A DNA stretch of 64,000 bases from Lepeophtheirus salmonis (taxonomy: Eukaryota; Arthropoda; Copepoda; Siphonostomatoida; Caligidae), in the NCBI RefSeq assembly GCF_016086655.4, contig NC_052133.2:49468383-49532382 (forward strand), read 5' to 3'. The notes beneath the pieces were generated by a model. The model was not told where the DNA came from, ran no database searches, and worked only from the letters and a program-made list of their open reading frames with translations. Shown here in pieces: positions 11,084-21,240 of this stretch. Position numbers and translations under genes: made by a program. How positions within the stretch are numbered: the stretch's first letter is position 1; the number at the start of each line of letters is the position of its first letter.

Positions 11084-11690
11084 GAAAAGCATATTCACTT
11101 TGAATTTTGTTGTAAGATGAACTCTTATTTAGGTAGGACAAAAAAAACAAAAAACAATAGACTCTAAATAATAAAACGACAAATTTCTACACAGTTTCCT
11201 TTCTCATATCAAATACATGTATGCAATAATAGGAAAGTTAGAGAGATATATTTATAACTAGAAACCAGGAGAGAAGTGAGGATAGAATACATTGAAGAAG
11301 GCCGACGACTAAGTAAGTATATTATGTAAGTAAGCCATGTTACCACCATGTATGTATGTTCCTACTTCATAAATAACTTCTTTCCTTTGTCTATCCTCTC
11401 TTCCCCCTCTCAGCCCCGGCCATGTCTTTCTTTTTTATTAAGCAATCCCTCTTCTGTATAAGCTTCCAATTAGGAAACCATTAACAACTAATTAGAAATA
11501 TATATGTTTTTCGGCAAATAAATAGATCAAATTTTCTCTTATTTTTTCAGAGAAGAACACAGGGGGGTCCTGAACAGGCCGTGAAAAATTTAAATGGACG
11601 GACTTTTTTAAGAAAAATACTTTACAGTAGTATCACTTTTGTATACCATAGTTAAAAAAACCCTCATGAAGCCAAAATATCAATAATGTC
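11084..11690. other. No gene recognised
   Basis: A pyrimidine-rich tract ending in CAG (about 11388-11410) precedes an ATG with only about 20 open codons. I see nothing else. Confidence 0.4.
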
Positions 11691-11740
11691 TAGGGCAGGG
11701 ATGTCCAACCCATGGTGCCCAGGTCGCTTACTCAAGTCAA
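11691..11740 (+). repeat. Rep-J terminus (hAT-like)
   Basis: TAGGGCAGGGATGTCCAACC resembles hAT (Charlie-type) termini and aligns with 8912-8975. No matching opposite end is seen before the mariner fossil. Confidence 0.4.
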
Positions 11741-11759
11741 TAAAATGACACTTGAACGT

Positions 11760-12315
11760 GATCGACAAATTTTTATTCGTTCACTCCAAGCAGTTCGGCG
11801 TCTCCAAGACCACCGTCTACGCCGTCAGTAGGTCCAAAACGTAGGAGAAGGGCTCTTGTCAAAAAGGCCATACTGGACCCAGAAAAGTTAAAGAATCCAG
11901 GCCAATCCCCTCAAGTACATGAGAGCCCATGTAAGAAATCTCGGGGTTTCATACCAGACTGTCTAGAGAGCTATCTAAATGTGGATTGAAAGAGCCTCCT
12001 TGTGAGGGTGGAGATGCCACTTTTGACACCAGCAATGAAAGAAACCCATCTCCTCACTTGCAAGACTTTTTTGAATGGGTCTTTCGACCTCTTATTTGAC
12101 ACTTTTGGCTCCTTCCAGCCCTGACGGGGGTAGGCGTGCAACTATGCCAAGAGGAAGACCTGCAGTGTCCGTCATCCAAACACAGAGGTACTCAAAGACA
12201 TTATCCGTCAACACTGGGGCGCCATGATGGGGGACTACATCTGGAGCTGGTACCAGCCTTCCCCCACCGTCTATAAGCCATCATAGTCGCTAAGAGTGGC
12301 TACATTAACGATTAA
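11760..12315 (+). pseudogene. Mariner-like transposase fossil, internally deleted
   Basis: The frames switch repeatedly. The start resembles a helix-turn-helix (KQFGVSKTTVYAVS). A middle block in another frame reads MRAHVRNLGVSYQTV. A later stretch recalls the family's segment before the first catalytic Asp (LLTPAMKETHLLTCKTFLN). The catalytic core is missing. The C-terminal part then appears as SVRHPNTEVLKDIIRQHWG and ends AIIVAKSGYIND plus a stop at 12313-12315. These blocks occur in this order in intact relatives, so this is one decayed gene with frameshifts and a large internal deletion. No TIRs were found around it. Confidence 0.8.
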
Positions 12316-13240
12316 GAGAGCTCAGACACACATCTATTTATAGTATTCATTTTCTTGAAATTCTATTGTTAACTAATAAATTATATCTTGTTGAAGTTTA
12401 AAATTCAAAGTGTTCAGATATTAATGGGCTAGTCGTTTTATATTTTAGTTTGTTCATCCCCTTTGCATCTACTAGGATCTATCCGGCAGATACTTAAGTA
12501 GAAAGAAAAAGCTGTCAGATGTTACTTATAGCACCTGGAGTCTGACTCCAATGGAGAGTAGAGGTAAATTTTTCTTTAAACGCACAGTTCACTCGTCTAT
12601 ATAACTAGAGTTAAGACCAGAGATGCCACTCCTTGGAATGTATCCCAAAATTTTGGGATATTGACGTTACGATAGGGATGGTCCCTATCAAAATATGGAA
12701 ATCTTAGGATTTTATACATGCAACTTTCGTTTATTATATTAATTATATCCTCAAACTTTGTTTATCTAAAACGTTAACTATTTAATACTCGTCCTCGTTT
12801 TATCTGATTTTAACTGCGGCTAAACAATATATTAGAAAGATCACTGGAACATGTTCAATCTGGCAGGCTCCAATAATCTTAATAACGAAACTTGAACAGA
12901 GGAATGTTCATCAATGATAGGCTTAAAACGCATTAAGAAAATTATATATGTACATTTATCAGCAGATATTATTGAAGGTGAAGAAGAAAAGGAATTATTA
13001 TTATACTAATTCAAGGTAAATCTCAATTTGTATTGATATTTACTATACACTTTTAATCATTTTCTTAGGATTTCAGTGTTGATTCTTGGGGGTTTGAGGG
13101 GAGAATCGTGGGATATTATAAAATTTTGAGGTGCTTCCCAAGTTTAAGACCGTGTAGCGTTATCTACTAACAGTATCACTGAGGCATGAAGCAAAATTGA
13201 ACACATTATGTATGTATTTATGTAGTACAAATTCCAAGGA
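12316..13240. other. No gene; possible degenerate inverted repeat
   Basis: ATCCCAAAATTTTGGGATAT (12642) and, inverted, GTGGGATATTATAAAATTTT (13109) may be ends of an old element. The similarity is too weak for a call. Confidence 0.3.
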
Positions 13241-13295
13241 TATCATTATATAACAAGGTAGGCATGTTTCATGCCTACATTGTTATATAATGATA
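13241..13295. repeat. 26-bp-arm hairpin with 3-nt loop
   Basis: Arm 13241-13266 and arm 13270-13295 are reverse complements with a single mismatch. The loop is TTT (13267-13269). It could form a long DNA cruciform or RNA hairpin. Its origin is unknown and no neighbouring gene is seen. Confidence 0.9.
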
Positions 13296-13416
13296 AATAT
13301 AACAAATAATAGTATATGCATAAGTATCTATTTTGGGAAAATGCAATAGAGAGTTTTAAACACTTAAATGCAACACTTTTTTTTTCAGTCTAAATTGTTA
13401 TATAGGTACATATGTA

Positions 13417-14906
13417 CCGGGTGTGACGGAGGGAGAAAATTTCACTCGTATAAATGATTTTTGCAAAATCTACTTGACATATTTTTTCAAACTTAAGATA
13501 AATGAATAGGTGAAGATAAGACATATTTAAGCTGATATTTCATTTGATAGAAAATTTGTTAGATCATCGATCTCCGATGAATGCAACAAAAAAATCCGTA
13601 TTGAATTAATTTATCTTAACAAGGAACTACTCCTTCAGATATTTCAAGGCGAGAAGGAACAACCAGTGCGACCGTTCTCAGTGTCAAGAAGGCATGGTAC
13701 TTGCTCTTTGTACAGTAAGATTAAATTGGATCCCCATGTTATAGGTAGGTTCCAAAAAATTTCAAATTCAATATTTTCCTTTTAAATCTGTATTATCAGA
13801 TAGATAATGGTAAAAGAAATATTTTGATCGAAATCATGTCTTAAAGCTTCAATATTAAGAAAGTTATGACCAATTTATCTTCAGAATATCATCACATTTT
13901 TCCTAATGTTTATCTAATAGCCTACAGCAAAATCTGTGATCTAATATGATATTTCAATAAAACAACCCCATTTTTTTAAATATCAAGAGAATTGAATGAA
14001 ATTTTCAGGAATTACAGAGTACAGTATTGTACAAAAGATATTACTTTTAAATGTCTGCAATTGAAAAAAAATATAAAAAATAGACAAAGTACTTTCATAT
14101 GGCACAGTAATAAAAATTAAAGGTACCAATTTCTCGTTGAAACGAAGGAATGTATTGAATTTTTTTTTAGACTAGGTGAAAGATTAAGAACTTATCTAAG
14201 TCAATCAGCTCTGACGTAAAATTGATTCCCCTATTGAACTAATTAATATCCAACAATATCCCATGGATCAAATCCATCGTTTACAATTTTACAATTTACA
14301 ATAAAAACCTAGCCACACCACAAAGAAACCCCAAGAGTGGCTTCAGGCCGACATGGACTTCTGGAGAAAGAACTTCTGACAACCGCAGAGATCGTGCCTC
14401 AACCCTCTAAACTATTTTTTCTTGGGCCACGTGAAGTCAAAAGCCTGCAGGAGACACCACAACAGCATCCACGCCCTGAATACCTCCGTCAACAAGGCCT
14501 GGGCCTCCATAAGCAGCAGCAGCAGTTGTCCCGGTATATATAGACAAATTATCTATTTCAATAATCAAACCTGGTCTAACATCCACTTGTTTTATCCTGT
14601 CACATTACTAAACGACAATGCCCAGTTTCCAAATTAAGATAATGTCAAAAATATGATGCAATAGCTCTAAGAATTTCCCTTGCAGCCTCACCGCTGAATA
14701 CAAAGTGTCTATACTTTTTGCAATGTGATTTTCGCCGTCTTGCTTCACACTTTTTTACTTCATATTTGAAGATATTTACCACTGCTGCCTGGGTTTGTTG
14801 ATTTTTGATAGAGAAGAATAATGTATCATCAAATATAAATTTAAATCTTATGCATTTTCTAGGGTTGGAAGACGTCCAAGTGTAATTTTCCCCCCGTTAC
14901 ACCCCG
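13417..14906 (+). mobile_element. Tc1/mariner element, 1490 bp, with both TIRs
   Basis: The left end after TA (13415-13416) reads CCGGGTGTGACGGAGGGAGA. The right end before TA (14907-14908), reverse-complemented, reads CGGGGTGTAACGGGGGGAAA, and similarity continues for about 30 bp. Inside are a weak helix-turn-helix-like remnant near 13630-13700 and a clear transposase C-terminal fragment at 14308-14550. The length is near that of a full element, but the coding part is badly decayed. Confidence 0.82.
14308..14550 (+). pseudogene. Mariner transposase C-terminal fossil
   Basis: A single frame runs through with one stop (TGA, 14377-14379). It begins PSHTTKKPQEWLQADMDFW, the segment after the second catalytic Asp. 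It continues past the stop with CLNPLNYFFLGHVKSKACRR, the third-acid block with Asn in place of Asp, and HNSIHALNTSVNKAWAS, the usual C-terminal helix. Both the Asn and the stop mean it cannot be active. It lies in the orientation expected inside the 13417-14906 element. Confidence 0.85.
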
Positions 14907-15594
14907 TATGTCCAATCCATGTATTGTACATACATGCTATGCTTCGTTCCCAGATATCCATGTACACAAGTAGATGCGCATAGGTATAACTATATAATAA
15001 AAGGCCTTGAGAACAAACTTCATACATTCCTATAATTGATTTAATGTAAAGTTAGAGGAGAAACAGGTTGTTCTAGGCTCTAGTAACAAATAAAAGTGGA
15101 GAGATAATTATTGATTCCAGCAATTAGTGTGTACATATGTATTATGTTCACGTTTCTTCATGTATGTTGTACACCACAGTAAGGAGGGGGCAATTACAAC
15201 CTTTAATTAGTAATGGATATTAATGGATCGAATAGCAGCACGACAGATAACCCTATTCCTTCCTATTCTTCAGCATTCAATTAAAAAGAAGAAGCAACAT
15301 TACAACACTTGTTTCTACCTTTACAATCTACATATGTTTCTTGTACAGTATGCTAGAACTATAGGAGTACTGATGCCCCGTCCACGCGGCAACGTTTTTA
15401 AAACGATGCTCTATTGTTTTTATTCGGATTTAAAAGATTCACGTTGAATGAAGGAATAAAGCCGGTTAAAAATGTTGATGAATAATATGTCTAATAAGAG
15501 AATCTTATCATTAGAGAAGAGAAAATGAGCGCATTCCGCGTGTATAAATTAACACCTCTTAATTTAAACCATTTTCTTATACGCATAAATGGAG
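14551..15594. other. End of mariner, then AT-rich non-genic DNA
   Basis: Up to 14906 this is the 3' part of the mariner. Beyond it, ORFs of 74 (15223-15447) and 60 codons show no motif. Confidence 0.4.
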
Positions 15595-15740
15595 TAGTGT
15601 TGTGTGGGACCTTATTTATTCGGTGGAGTCTAATCCTAGGATCGGTCCTTAGGACTCTGAGTCTTTGGAACACAATATGACAACATCAACAATTCATCTA
15701 TAAAATCGGTCTAGACCAAATGAGTTCGGTCCACCAAAAA
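15595..15740 (+). mobile_element. MITE-C left half, followed by a MITE-B-like scrap
   Basis: TAGTGTTGTGTGGGACCTTA then TTTATTCGGTGGAGTC matches the MITE-C left end, and CTAGGATCGGTCCTTAGGAC matches its interior. From about 15700, ATCGGTCTAGACC and TTCGGTCCACCAAAAAACTA match MITE-B interior. No right terminus is found. Confidence 0.65.
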
Positions 15741-16436
15741 ACTATCACAGACTTTGAACATCGACTTAACCAATAAATAGTGCACATTTTACGGATTTAT
15801 AATTCAGTCTCCGAACATTATGTAAAAGGAGGACTGTTACTCACCCTTGTATTGGAGTGCCCTTGCAATTCTTGTATACTACACCTTTCTCCAGCTGTAT
15901 TTATGGCTCAGACAGAAATGACTCGTCTATATTTTTCTTTCCCTGCTCGAACAGAGAATGAATTGATGATGATCCTGCAGGACCAATCATTTTTTAGGAC
16001 ATATTAAGTAAAGAGAGGGAGGGATGATCCTTCAATCCAGTATGTATACTTACATTAATGGCATTTAAAGTTTATAGGCCTTGGCAATTGAAAGACATAT
16101 AATAATCATCATGTTAATTGATATATTTCAACTCAATTTCTGAGACTAAATGGAGGTAAATATCAACAATACATTTACATATTCAATGAATACTCTATAC
16201 TTGAAAGGCACACTCGGGTTTCCCCCTTCCTTTTTTTTGACCAACATAAGGTGTTTTTTTTTTCTATCTTACTATTAATATAATGGTTATTTAATGAAGG
16301 AGGGAATTGTATTAAAACAATGGTGTGACGAATTGTCTCCAGGAATTAAAATAACATTATTTATTAAATAGCGAGTTATTAGGGATCGATGAACAGACCA
16401 AAAGACTGGACACACTTTGTCTTTCATAATAAATAC
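15741..16436. other. No gene recognised
   Basis: A 75-codon plus ORF (15780-16007) shows no motif. Near 16377-16420 a short block (AAAAGACTGGAC) recurs near 48945 and, more weakly, 35090, suggesting a minor repeat. Confidence 0.4.
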
Positions 16437-16470
16437 AGTCGAATCCAGATAAAGAAACTACTATTTCTAC
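16437..16470 (+). mobile_element. pogo/Tigger-like terminus
   Basis: CAGTCGAATCCAGATAAAGA directly after TA resembles pogo/Tigger ends (CAGTCGAAYC followed by GATAA). Its reverse complement matches 56059-56085. No transposase or opposite end is seen. Confidence 0.5.
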
Positions 16471-17075
16471 ATAAAACATCGATCGTTACCCATGTTTTTA
16501 GTAAATTGCTAATGACCTCAAGTGTGATTTCAAATGATCAAACATGGTTTATATAACGTCATGATAAGTTTAACAATGTGTCTGTATTTCTATATGATCA
16601 CGACAGAATATTCGTTGGTCTACTGCATGAGACTGTTTTAACAACATTCAACGATTTAAAAACGATAAGACTTTGCTCTACAGCATGAAATGTATTCGTC
16701 AACGAATGTTTTTTACGCAAAAATGACAAAACGAAACAATATAAGAAATAAAGACGAGACTCTATGTGACGAAAGCTGAACAAAATAAAACGAAATTTAC
16801 ACTATCTGAGACAAACTAATATCAGAAATAGGTCTAGAAGGAATAACTTAAGAACGGAAAAACACAAAAAAACTGTCAAAACCCGAGAGTCAGCCCTGAT
16901 GCATATATATTTCCAAAAGAGCACTATGTATCTAATTCTACTTAGGTGTATGTCCAACTTAGGTCTGCACCAGCCTCGTAGTGATATTTTGTTTATAAAT
17001 AATCTTAATCTTGCCCACGTTATATATATATAGAAAAGAGAAGAAAAATATTATTTAATTTTTTGTAGAAAAGAA
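16471..17075. other. Unclassified, possibly pogo-like element interior
   Basis: No motif is recognised. The 61-codon minus ORF at 16598-16783 has no family resemblance. Confidence 0.35.
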
Positions 17076-17165
17076 ATTTCAGTCCAAGATTTCAATATCA
17101 GTCAAGAAAAGATCATTTGCGACCGAACCGAATAAAAAATTTGGTTTCGAACCCAGTACTAGTAC
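17076..17165 (+). repeat. MITE-B fragment, decayed
   Basis: GCGACCGAACCGAATAAAAA then TTTCGAACCCAGTACTAGTA matches the right-hand part of MITE-B with many changes. Confidence 0.5.
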
Positions 17166-17544
17166 TAATAGGAAATAAAGAAGTGGAAACATTATATAAA
17201 TAATTTGTTACAATAAAAAAATAATAATAATTTAATTCACAGACACACTGTTTAACAAATTATAAAAATATTTTTTTTCCTACACACTCCACAGACAAAG
17301 ATACTTATTTAATAGTAGTAACATGATTGTTTGTGTTGTTATTTGCAAATGATATATTGCAAAAAAAGAAAAAAAGACATCTTTCCTTTCGCAATTTTAC
17401 CCTTTTTTGCACTCAAGTATTTCACATAATAGTACTAAGAGACATTTTAATATGTTAAGTCTTAAGAAAGGTATGTAATGTGTATGAATGTCAACAAAAA
17501 AAAAAGGAGTAAATAATTAACAAAATAGTGAAAATTATATAAAT
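17166..17544. other. AT-rich, nothing recognised
   Basis: Poly-A-rich sequence with no gene or RNA signal. Confidence 0.4.
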
Positions 17545-17640
17545 ATATGGTCCGTTAACACAAAAGCAAGCAAGAATGATGTTTCTTAAATTTAAATAAG
17601 GATTCTTCAACGAATAATTTGTTATTGTCGATTTCTATCA
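17545..17640 (+). repeat. Rep-K copy 1
   Basis: ATATATGGTCCGTTAACACA then AGCAAGCAAGAATG and GATTCTTCAACGAATAAT align with 58170-58265. The family is unclassified. Confidence 0.5.
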
Positions 17641-17924
17641 GCAAGGATTATTCTTAAAGTAGCAAAAATTCATCGTCACAACCAAAAATTGATCAATTAT
17701 TATTCTTAAAGTTAAGTCTCATAAATTAAAAATTAAACTATAGTCAACATTCTTGGGTATCTCAAAACCTATAGTTATCTATGAAATATTGATTAAATAA
17801 TATATACTTTTTTCAAGATTATTTTTTGATTCAGGATAATCGAATATTTTTTAACATATTCTGAATACCCATTGAATTTACCATTAATGATGATTCCCAT
17901 TTACCATTAATGATGATGACAAAT
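17641..17924. other. No gene; small tandem duplication
   Basis: TTTACCATTAATGATGAT occurs twice in direct order at 17877 and 17900. No gene is recognised. Confidence 0.45.
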
Positions 17925-18762
17925 GGTTGCAGCCCTTCTCAACGCCGGAAGGTCAGTTGGGAATATAATTGAAGACACATGACTGTATTTTTAGATCAGT
18001 AAATACATGAAGGAAGGTTCTCGGAGACGTAGATCTCAAAAAATTCAATTGGACTCAATAAAGAAGGTATTTATGGCCAACCCCAGGAATTCCTGACCAA
18101 AGTTCCTAAATACATGAATGTTCACAAAACAAAATAAACAAATTTAGGATTTTATACCATGTCTTGTAAGTGTAAAAATGTCGGGATCCAAAATAAAAAA
18201 CGGAAACGCGCCCTCCAAGAAGAGTACAAAACCCGTTGGCATCTCCATCCAGATTACCTACAACATCAAGAAGTCCATTACATTACAAGAATAACCCTAA
18301 CTTAATGGGCAACAATATAGCTGACTTCTGGTCTGCCTCGATGCGGCCCTCTTCCAACCTCTACCTCAACCTCTAACTTTGCAGCTTAGGATATCTTGTA
18401 GAAGAATGTGTGCTGCACATCTTATCAAAATTTGATTCGCTCCTAGCTGCCTCATGACAGCGTGGTACACCATGAACACGTTCATCATCGTCAAGAGTAT
18501 GTCGTGGCAAGTGTTGTATCAGTCCTTATTTATTCGGTCCAGTCCAGTCTTAGGATTGATCCTATCGGTCCTTCGGACCGGTCTTTAAGATTGTCGGTTC
18601 TTCGGACAATCAGTAATATAACTTATTAAAACATGAGAAAAAAAGTAGTATGACGTCATAATTTTTAGGACTGAACTTTACGGGAAATAAAGACGGAAAA
18701 ATAACTTTTCGAGGCAGGCTGTTATTGCTTATAAAGGAGGACATATTGAATTAAAAATATAG
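17925..18762 (+). pseudogene. Mariner-like transposase fossil interrupted by MITE-C
   Basis: Frames change often but family blocks appear in order. An N-terminal helix-turn-helix-like part comes first (VAALLNAGRSVGNIIEDT), then IQLDSIKKVFMANPRNS and a middle VSVKMSGSKIKNGNAPSKK. The region with the first catalytic Asp is missing or unrecognisable. The catalytic C-terminal half survives as NLMGNNIADFWSASM and SLLAA followed by MTAWYTMNTFIIVKS. MITE-C interrupts it at 18509-18707, and the C-terminus resumes as FRGR then AVIAYKGGHIE, a typical mariner ending. The transposase therefore predates the MITE-C insertion. It is inactive through stops, frameshifts, deletion and insertion. Confidence 0.85.
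18509..18707 (+). mobile_element. MITE-C, 199 bp, inserted in a transposase fossil
   Basis: It begins AAGTGTTGTATCAGTCCTTA and TTTATTCGGTCCAGTCC, the family's left end. It closes with a decayed inverted copy (GGGAAATAAAGACGGAAAAA). The flanks GTCGTGGC (18501-18508) and TTCGAGGC (18708-18715) match at 6 of 8 positions, compatible with an eroded hAT-type 8-bp duplication. The transposase reading continues across the insertion, which fixes its borders independently. Confidence 0.8.
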
Positions 18763-19659
18763 GTAAACATTGTATTCAAACAACTCACAAAATAGGTTTT
18801 GTGCAGTCATTTCTTGATTCCATAAAATTAACGTTGTTTGTAATGTGGTCATGCTCCTCCAAGTTTTGATTCCCGACTCTGATTATGTGTAATAATTTAT
18901 GAGTCATGAATAGATAAAAACCAAAACATAGGTACAATAATTACATTGTACACAATATGTATTCCCGCATGCTTTAAAATGCGCACATTTTCACTTCTCA
19001 AAACATAAGCAAAGAAGAGAAACCTAGGAGATACCGGATTTAAATGAACGTAAATATATATTGCATTTAGAGTTAATACGTAGCTATGTGGATTGAGGTA
19101 GGTAAAACAGGGTGATTACTCATCCAATTCGATACTTTACACACATAATAATATATATATATCTTTATTCTTCCAAGAGAGTCAATCTATTTTTATAACA
19201 TACGTACATGTGAAATGATTTGAACTTGATTCATATGTATTATGTATGTATGTATGTGTTTTAGCTGCGAGTGGAAGGAAATGTTGTTTACAAATGATTC
19301 TGACATTTGAGTCTTGATGAATATGAGGAGGGGTTTGGAAGAACAACAAACTATTTAATACATTTGTACAGAGTTGATCTTATCTAGTGGTACACTTAAT
19401 TTAATTTTTAATAAATCCGAAATATATTTGTCAATTGTCTTCAAACTCTGTGACTCAAGATTCCTTATGTGAAGTTTCGACTCAATTAAAACAAAACTAA
19501 CAAGAGCGAGTAAAAGAGGAATGAAATTTTGAATGCTTTCTCACGCGACATATCCCCCATGGTCATATCAAAGAAGTTCTGTTGGAGTCGTACCACTGTC
19601 TATCGTACTAGGGAGTAATTCACTGCAAACTTTTTTCACGTTTTTTTATTTATTATTAA
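18763..19659. other. AT-rich, no gene recognised
   Basis: It contains short ATGT repeats near 19240-19258. The 60-codon ORF from 19533 runs into the transposase fossil that follows and may contain part of its N-terminal half. Confidence 0.4.
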
Positions 19660-20112
19660 TTCACGTTGTGGGCAGCACAGGCAAAGTATTCCCTCTCATT
19701 TTTGTGGAGAGGTAGGGGCGGATGAATGCTGTTGCATTCATCGAACTTTTGGATAAGAAAGAGCTACATTGGGCCTGAGAAAAGCTCGGGGACAACTAAA
19801 TTTTCACTCAAGACGAAACTCCGTGTAATCGCTCCGCTGGGAACTAGGGCTTCCTGAGAGGCAACTTTCCGAACTTTTAGGACCTCAACATGTGGCCACC
19901 CTCCTCTCCAGATGCGCACCCCTTTGAATACTCTATCTAGGCACATCTGGAGGAGAGGATGTGTTCTACTCCTCACAGGAGTCCCTTCTCTAGAAACTTC
20001 CATGAAGAAGGAATGGACCAAGCTCGAGTCATACTACATAGACAAGGCCTGGAAGGGATTTAGGCCTCGTATTGAGACAATTATTAGACTGACGGCTCAC
20101 ATATTGAATAAA
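19660..20112 (+). pseudogene. Mariner (DD37 spacing) transposase C-terminal fossil
   Basis: One frame gives VGSTGKVFPLIFVER, NAVAFIELLDKKEL, TQDETPCNRS (second catalytic Asp) and MWPPSSPDAHPFEYSI (third acid, here Glu where relatives have Asp). Exactly 37 positions separate these acids. The same frame carries six stop codons. After about 19985 the family sequence continues in another frame (SMKKEWTKLESYYIDKAWKG then FRPRIETII). The N-terminal DNA-binding half is not recognisable. Old, inactive mariner copy. The ORFs that run through here on either strand are pieces or shadows of it. Confidence 0.85.
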
Positions 20113-20456
20113 AGTTGTGCCGAGGACGATTTTCAGATGATTTCATTAAATAAATGTCCTCACAAAATCTCTTGCTTAAATTTTATTCTTGAAAATAATC
20201 AAATGTGTAGAGATCAACTCTGTACATACAATTGATATTAGAGTTAAAATGTGAAGAAGGAGAGTTTTTCGTGGGTACAAACATTTAAATGAAGGGAAAT
20301 CAAGTTGAAACTTTGTTATTTTTCCGTATACAGATCATCAAGAATTTGATCCTGACTTTGTTTCAAGTAGTTTGTACTAGTATACTTTGTTACCAATACA
20401 TAGAGCCTTGTAAATCATAAAGATTTATTCTATGTAAAAAAAAAAAGAAGAAACAT
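20113..20456. other. No gene recognised
   Basis: AT-rich DNA after the mariner fossil, with no TIR found. Confidence 0.4.
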
Positions 20457-20506
20457 TTGAATATTGCTGTGGAAGAGAGCACCTTAGCTGTCATGACTAA
20501 TGATAT
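20457..20506 (+). repeat. Rep-A scrap
   Basis: GGAAGAGAGCACCTTAGCTG followed by TCATGAC matches the Rep-A landmark GGAGGAGAGCAGCTTAGCTG. Confidence 0.45.
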
Positions 20507-21070
20507 CCAAATAATGCAAATAAAACATACAGGAAAAAAAAAAACAACGCCAAAAATGCAAATAAATCCAGTAAAAATCGGGTTATTTTGGTTGGAAATA
20601 TTTCTATCAAATTATATATTTTTTTAATTTCCAGCATGCCCTTATTCCACTGAATAATCATTTGATACCTCAGAGGATCCTCCATTAGCCTATTCCTCTT
20701 ATAGATGAGAAGGTCCTTGAAAATGCTAAAGGCTCTTTCACAGTCCACCAATGTCATGGGGGCGCAGTTGAAGCGTGCTATGATGTTGGGATTCTCCTTC
20801 ACACTAGAAACATTATCCCCATAGAACCCTAAAACAATAGTACTCATATTCTCAAATCAAGGTTTCTTCTTGATAATCTCCTCCAGCTTGTGGGCAAAGT
20901 TGGGGATGATCAGCCTCTCGCAGACCTTCTTAATGATGGACAAGAGACAATCTTTCTTCGAGCTGAGTTATGCTCTTCTTTAGGATCTTGAAGTTTGACT
21001 TTATTATGACGAGGTCTTGCGCAAGAGAGACAATTGGATTTTAAAATCTCAATAGCTTTTGTGGCAAGAT
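20497..21070 (-). pseudogene. hAT-type transposase C-terminal fossil
   Basis: On the minus strand a frame open for 116 codons (20497-20847) includes IIARFNCAPMTLVDCERAFS and FKDLLIYKRNRLMEDPLRYQ. The pattern (A/P)MTxVDCERxFSxxKxxLxxxRxxL is the C-terminal dimerisation segment of hAT-related transposases and proteins derived from them. Upstream, after a stop and frame changes, DLVIIKSNFKILKKSITQLE and LIIPNFAHKLEEIIKKK resemble the region before it in such proteins. No BED zinc finger or catalytic core is seen, so only the last third remains. The hydrophobic tail after residue 90 of the ORF is probably read-through of AT-rich DNA. It could have supplied hAT-like MITEs in trans, but no shared ends are visible to show that. 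Confidence 0.7.
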
Positions 21071-21240
21071 GGATAGGATAAACGGGGATGGGGAACCACC
21101 TAAGAGACAGAGCTCTCTTTTTATGGAGGGAAAACTTAGGTGGTGTGTAATCAGAACTATTACTATGGAGTTATACGTATTATGTATAGCGTTGTAAGAA
21201 ATATGATCCATCAGAAAGTAAAAATAAAATAAACCGAAAA
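21071..21240. other. Gap between hAT fossil and Rep-A cluster
   Basis: No coding signal; possibly further decayed hAT sequence. Confidence 0.3.

Noticed and set aside
11388..11475. Polypyrimidine tract ending in CAG followed by an ATG, like a 3' splice site and exon
   Set aside because: Only about 20 open codons follow and no other exon or donor site could be linked.
12640..13150. Inverted repeat around ATCCCAAAATTTTGGGATAT
   Set aside because: Similarity between the two sides is too low and broken to define an element.
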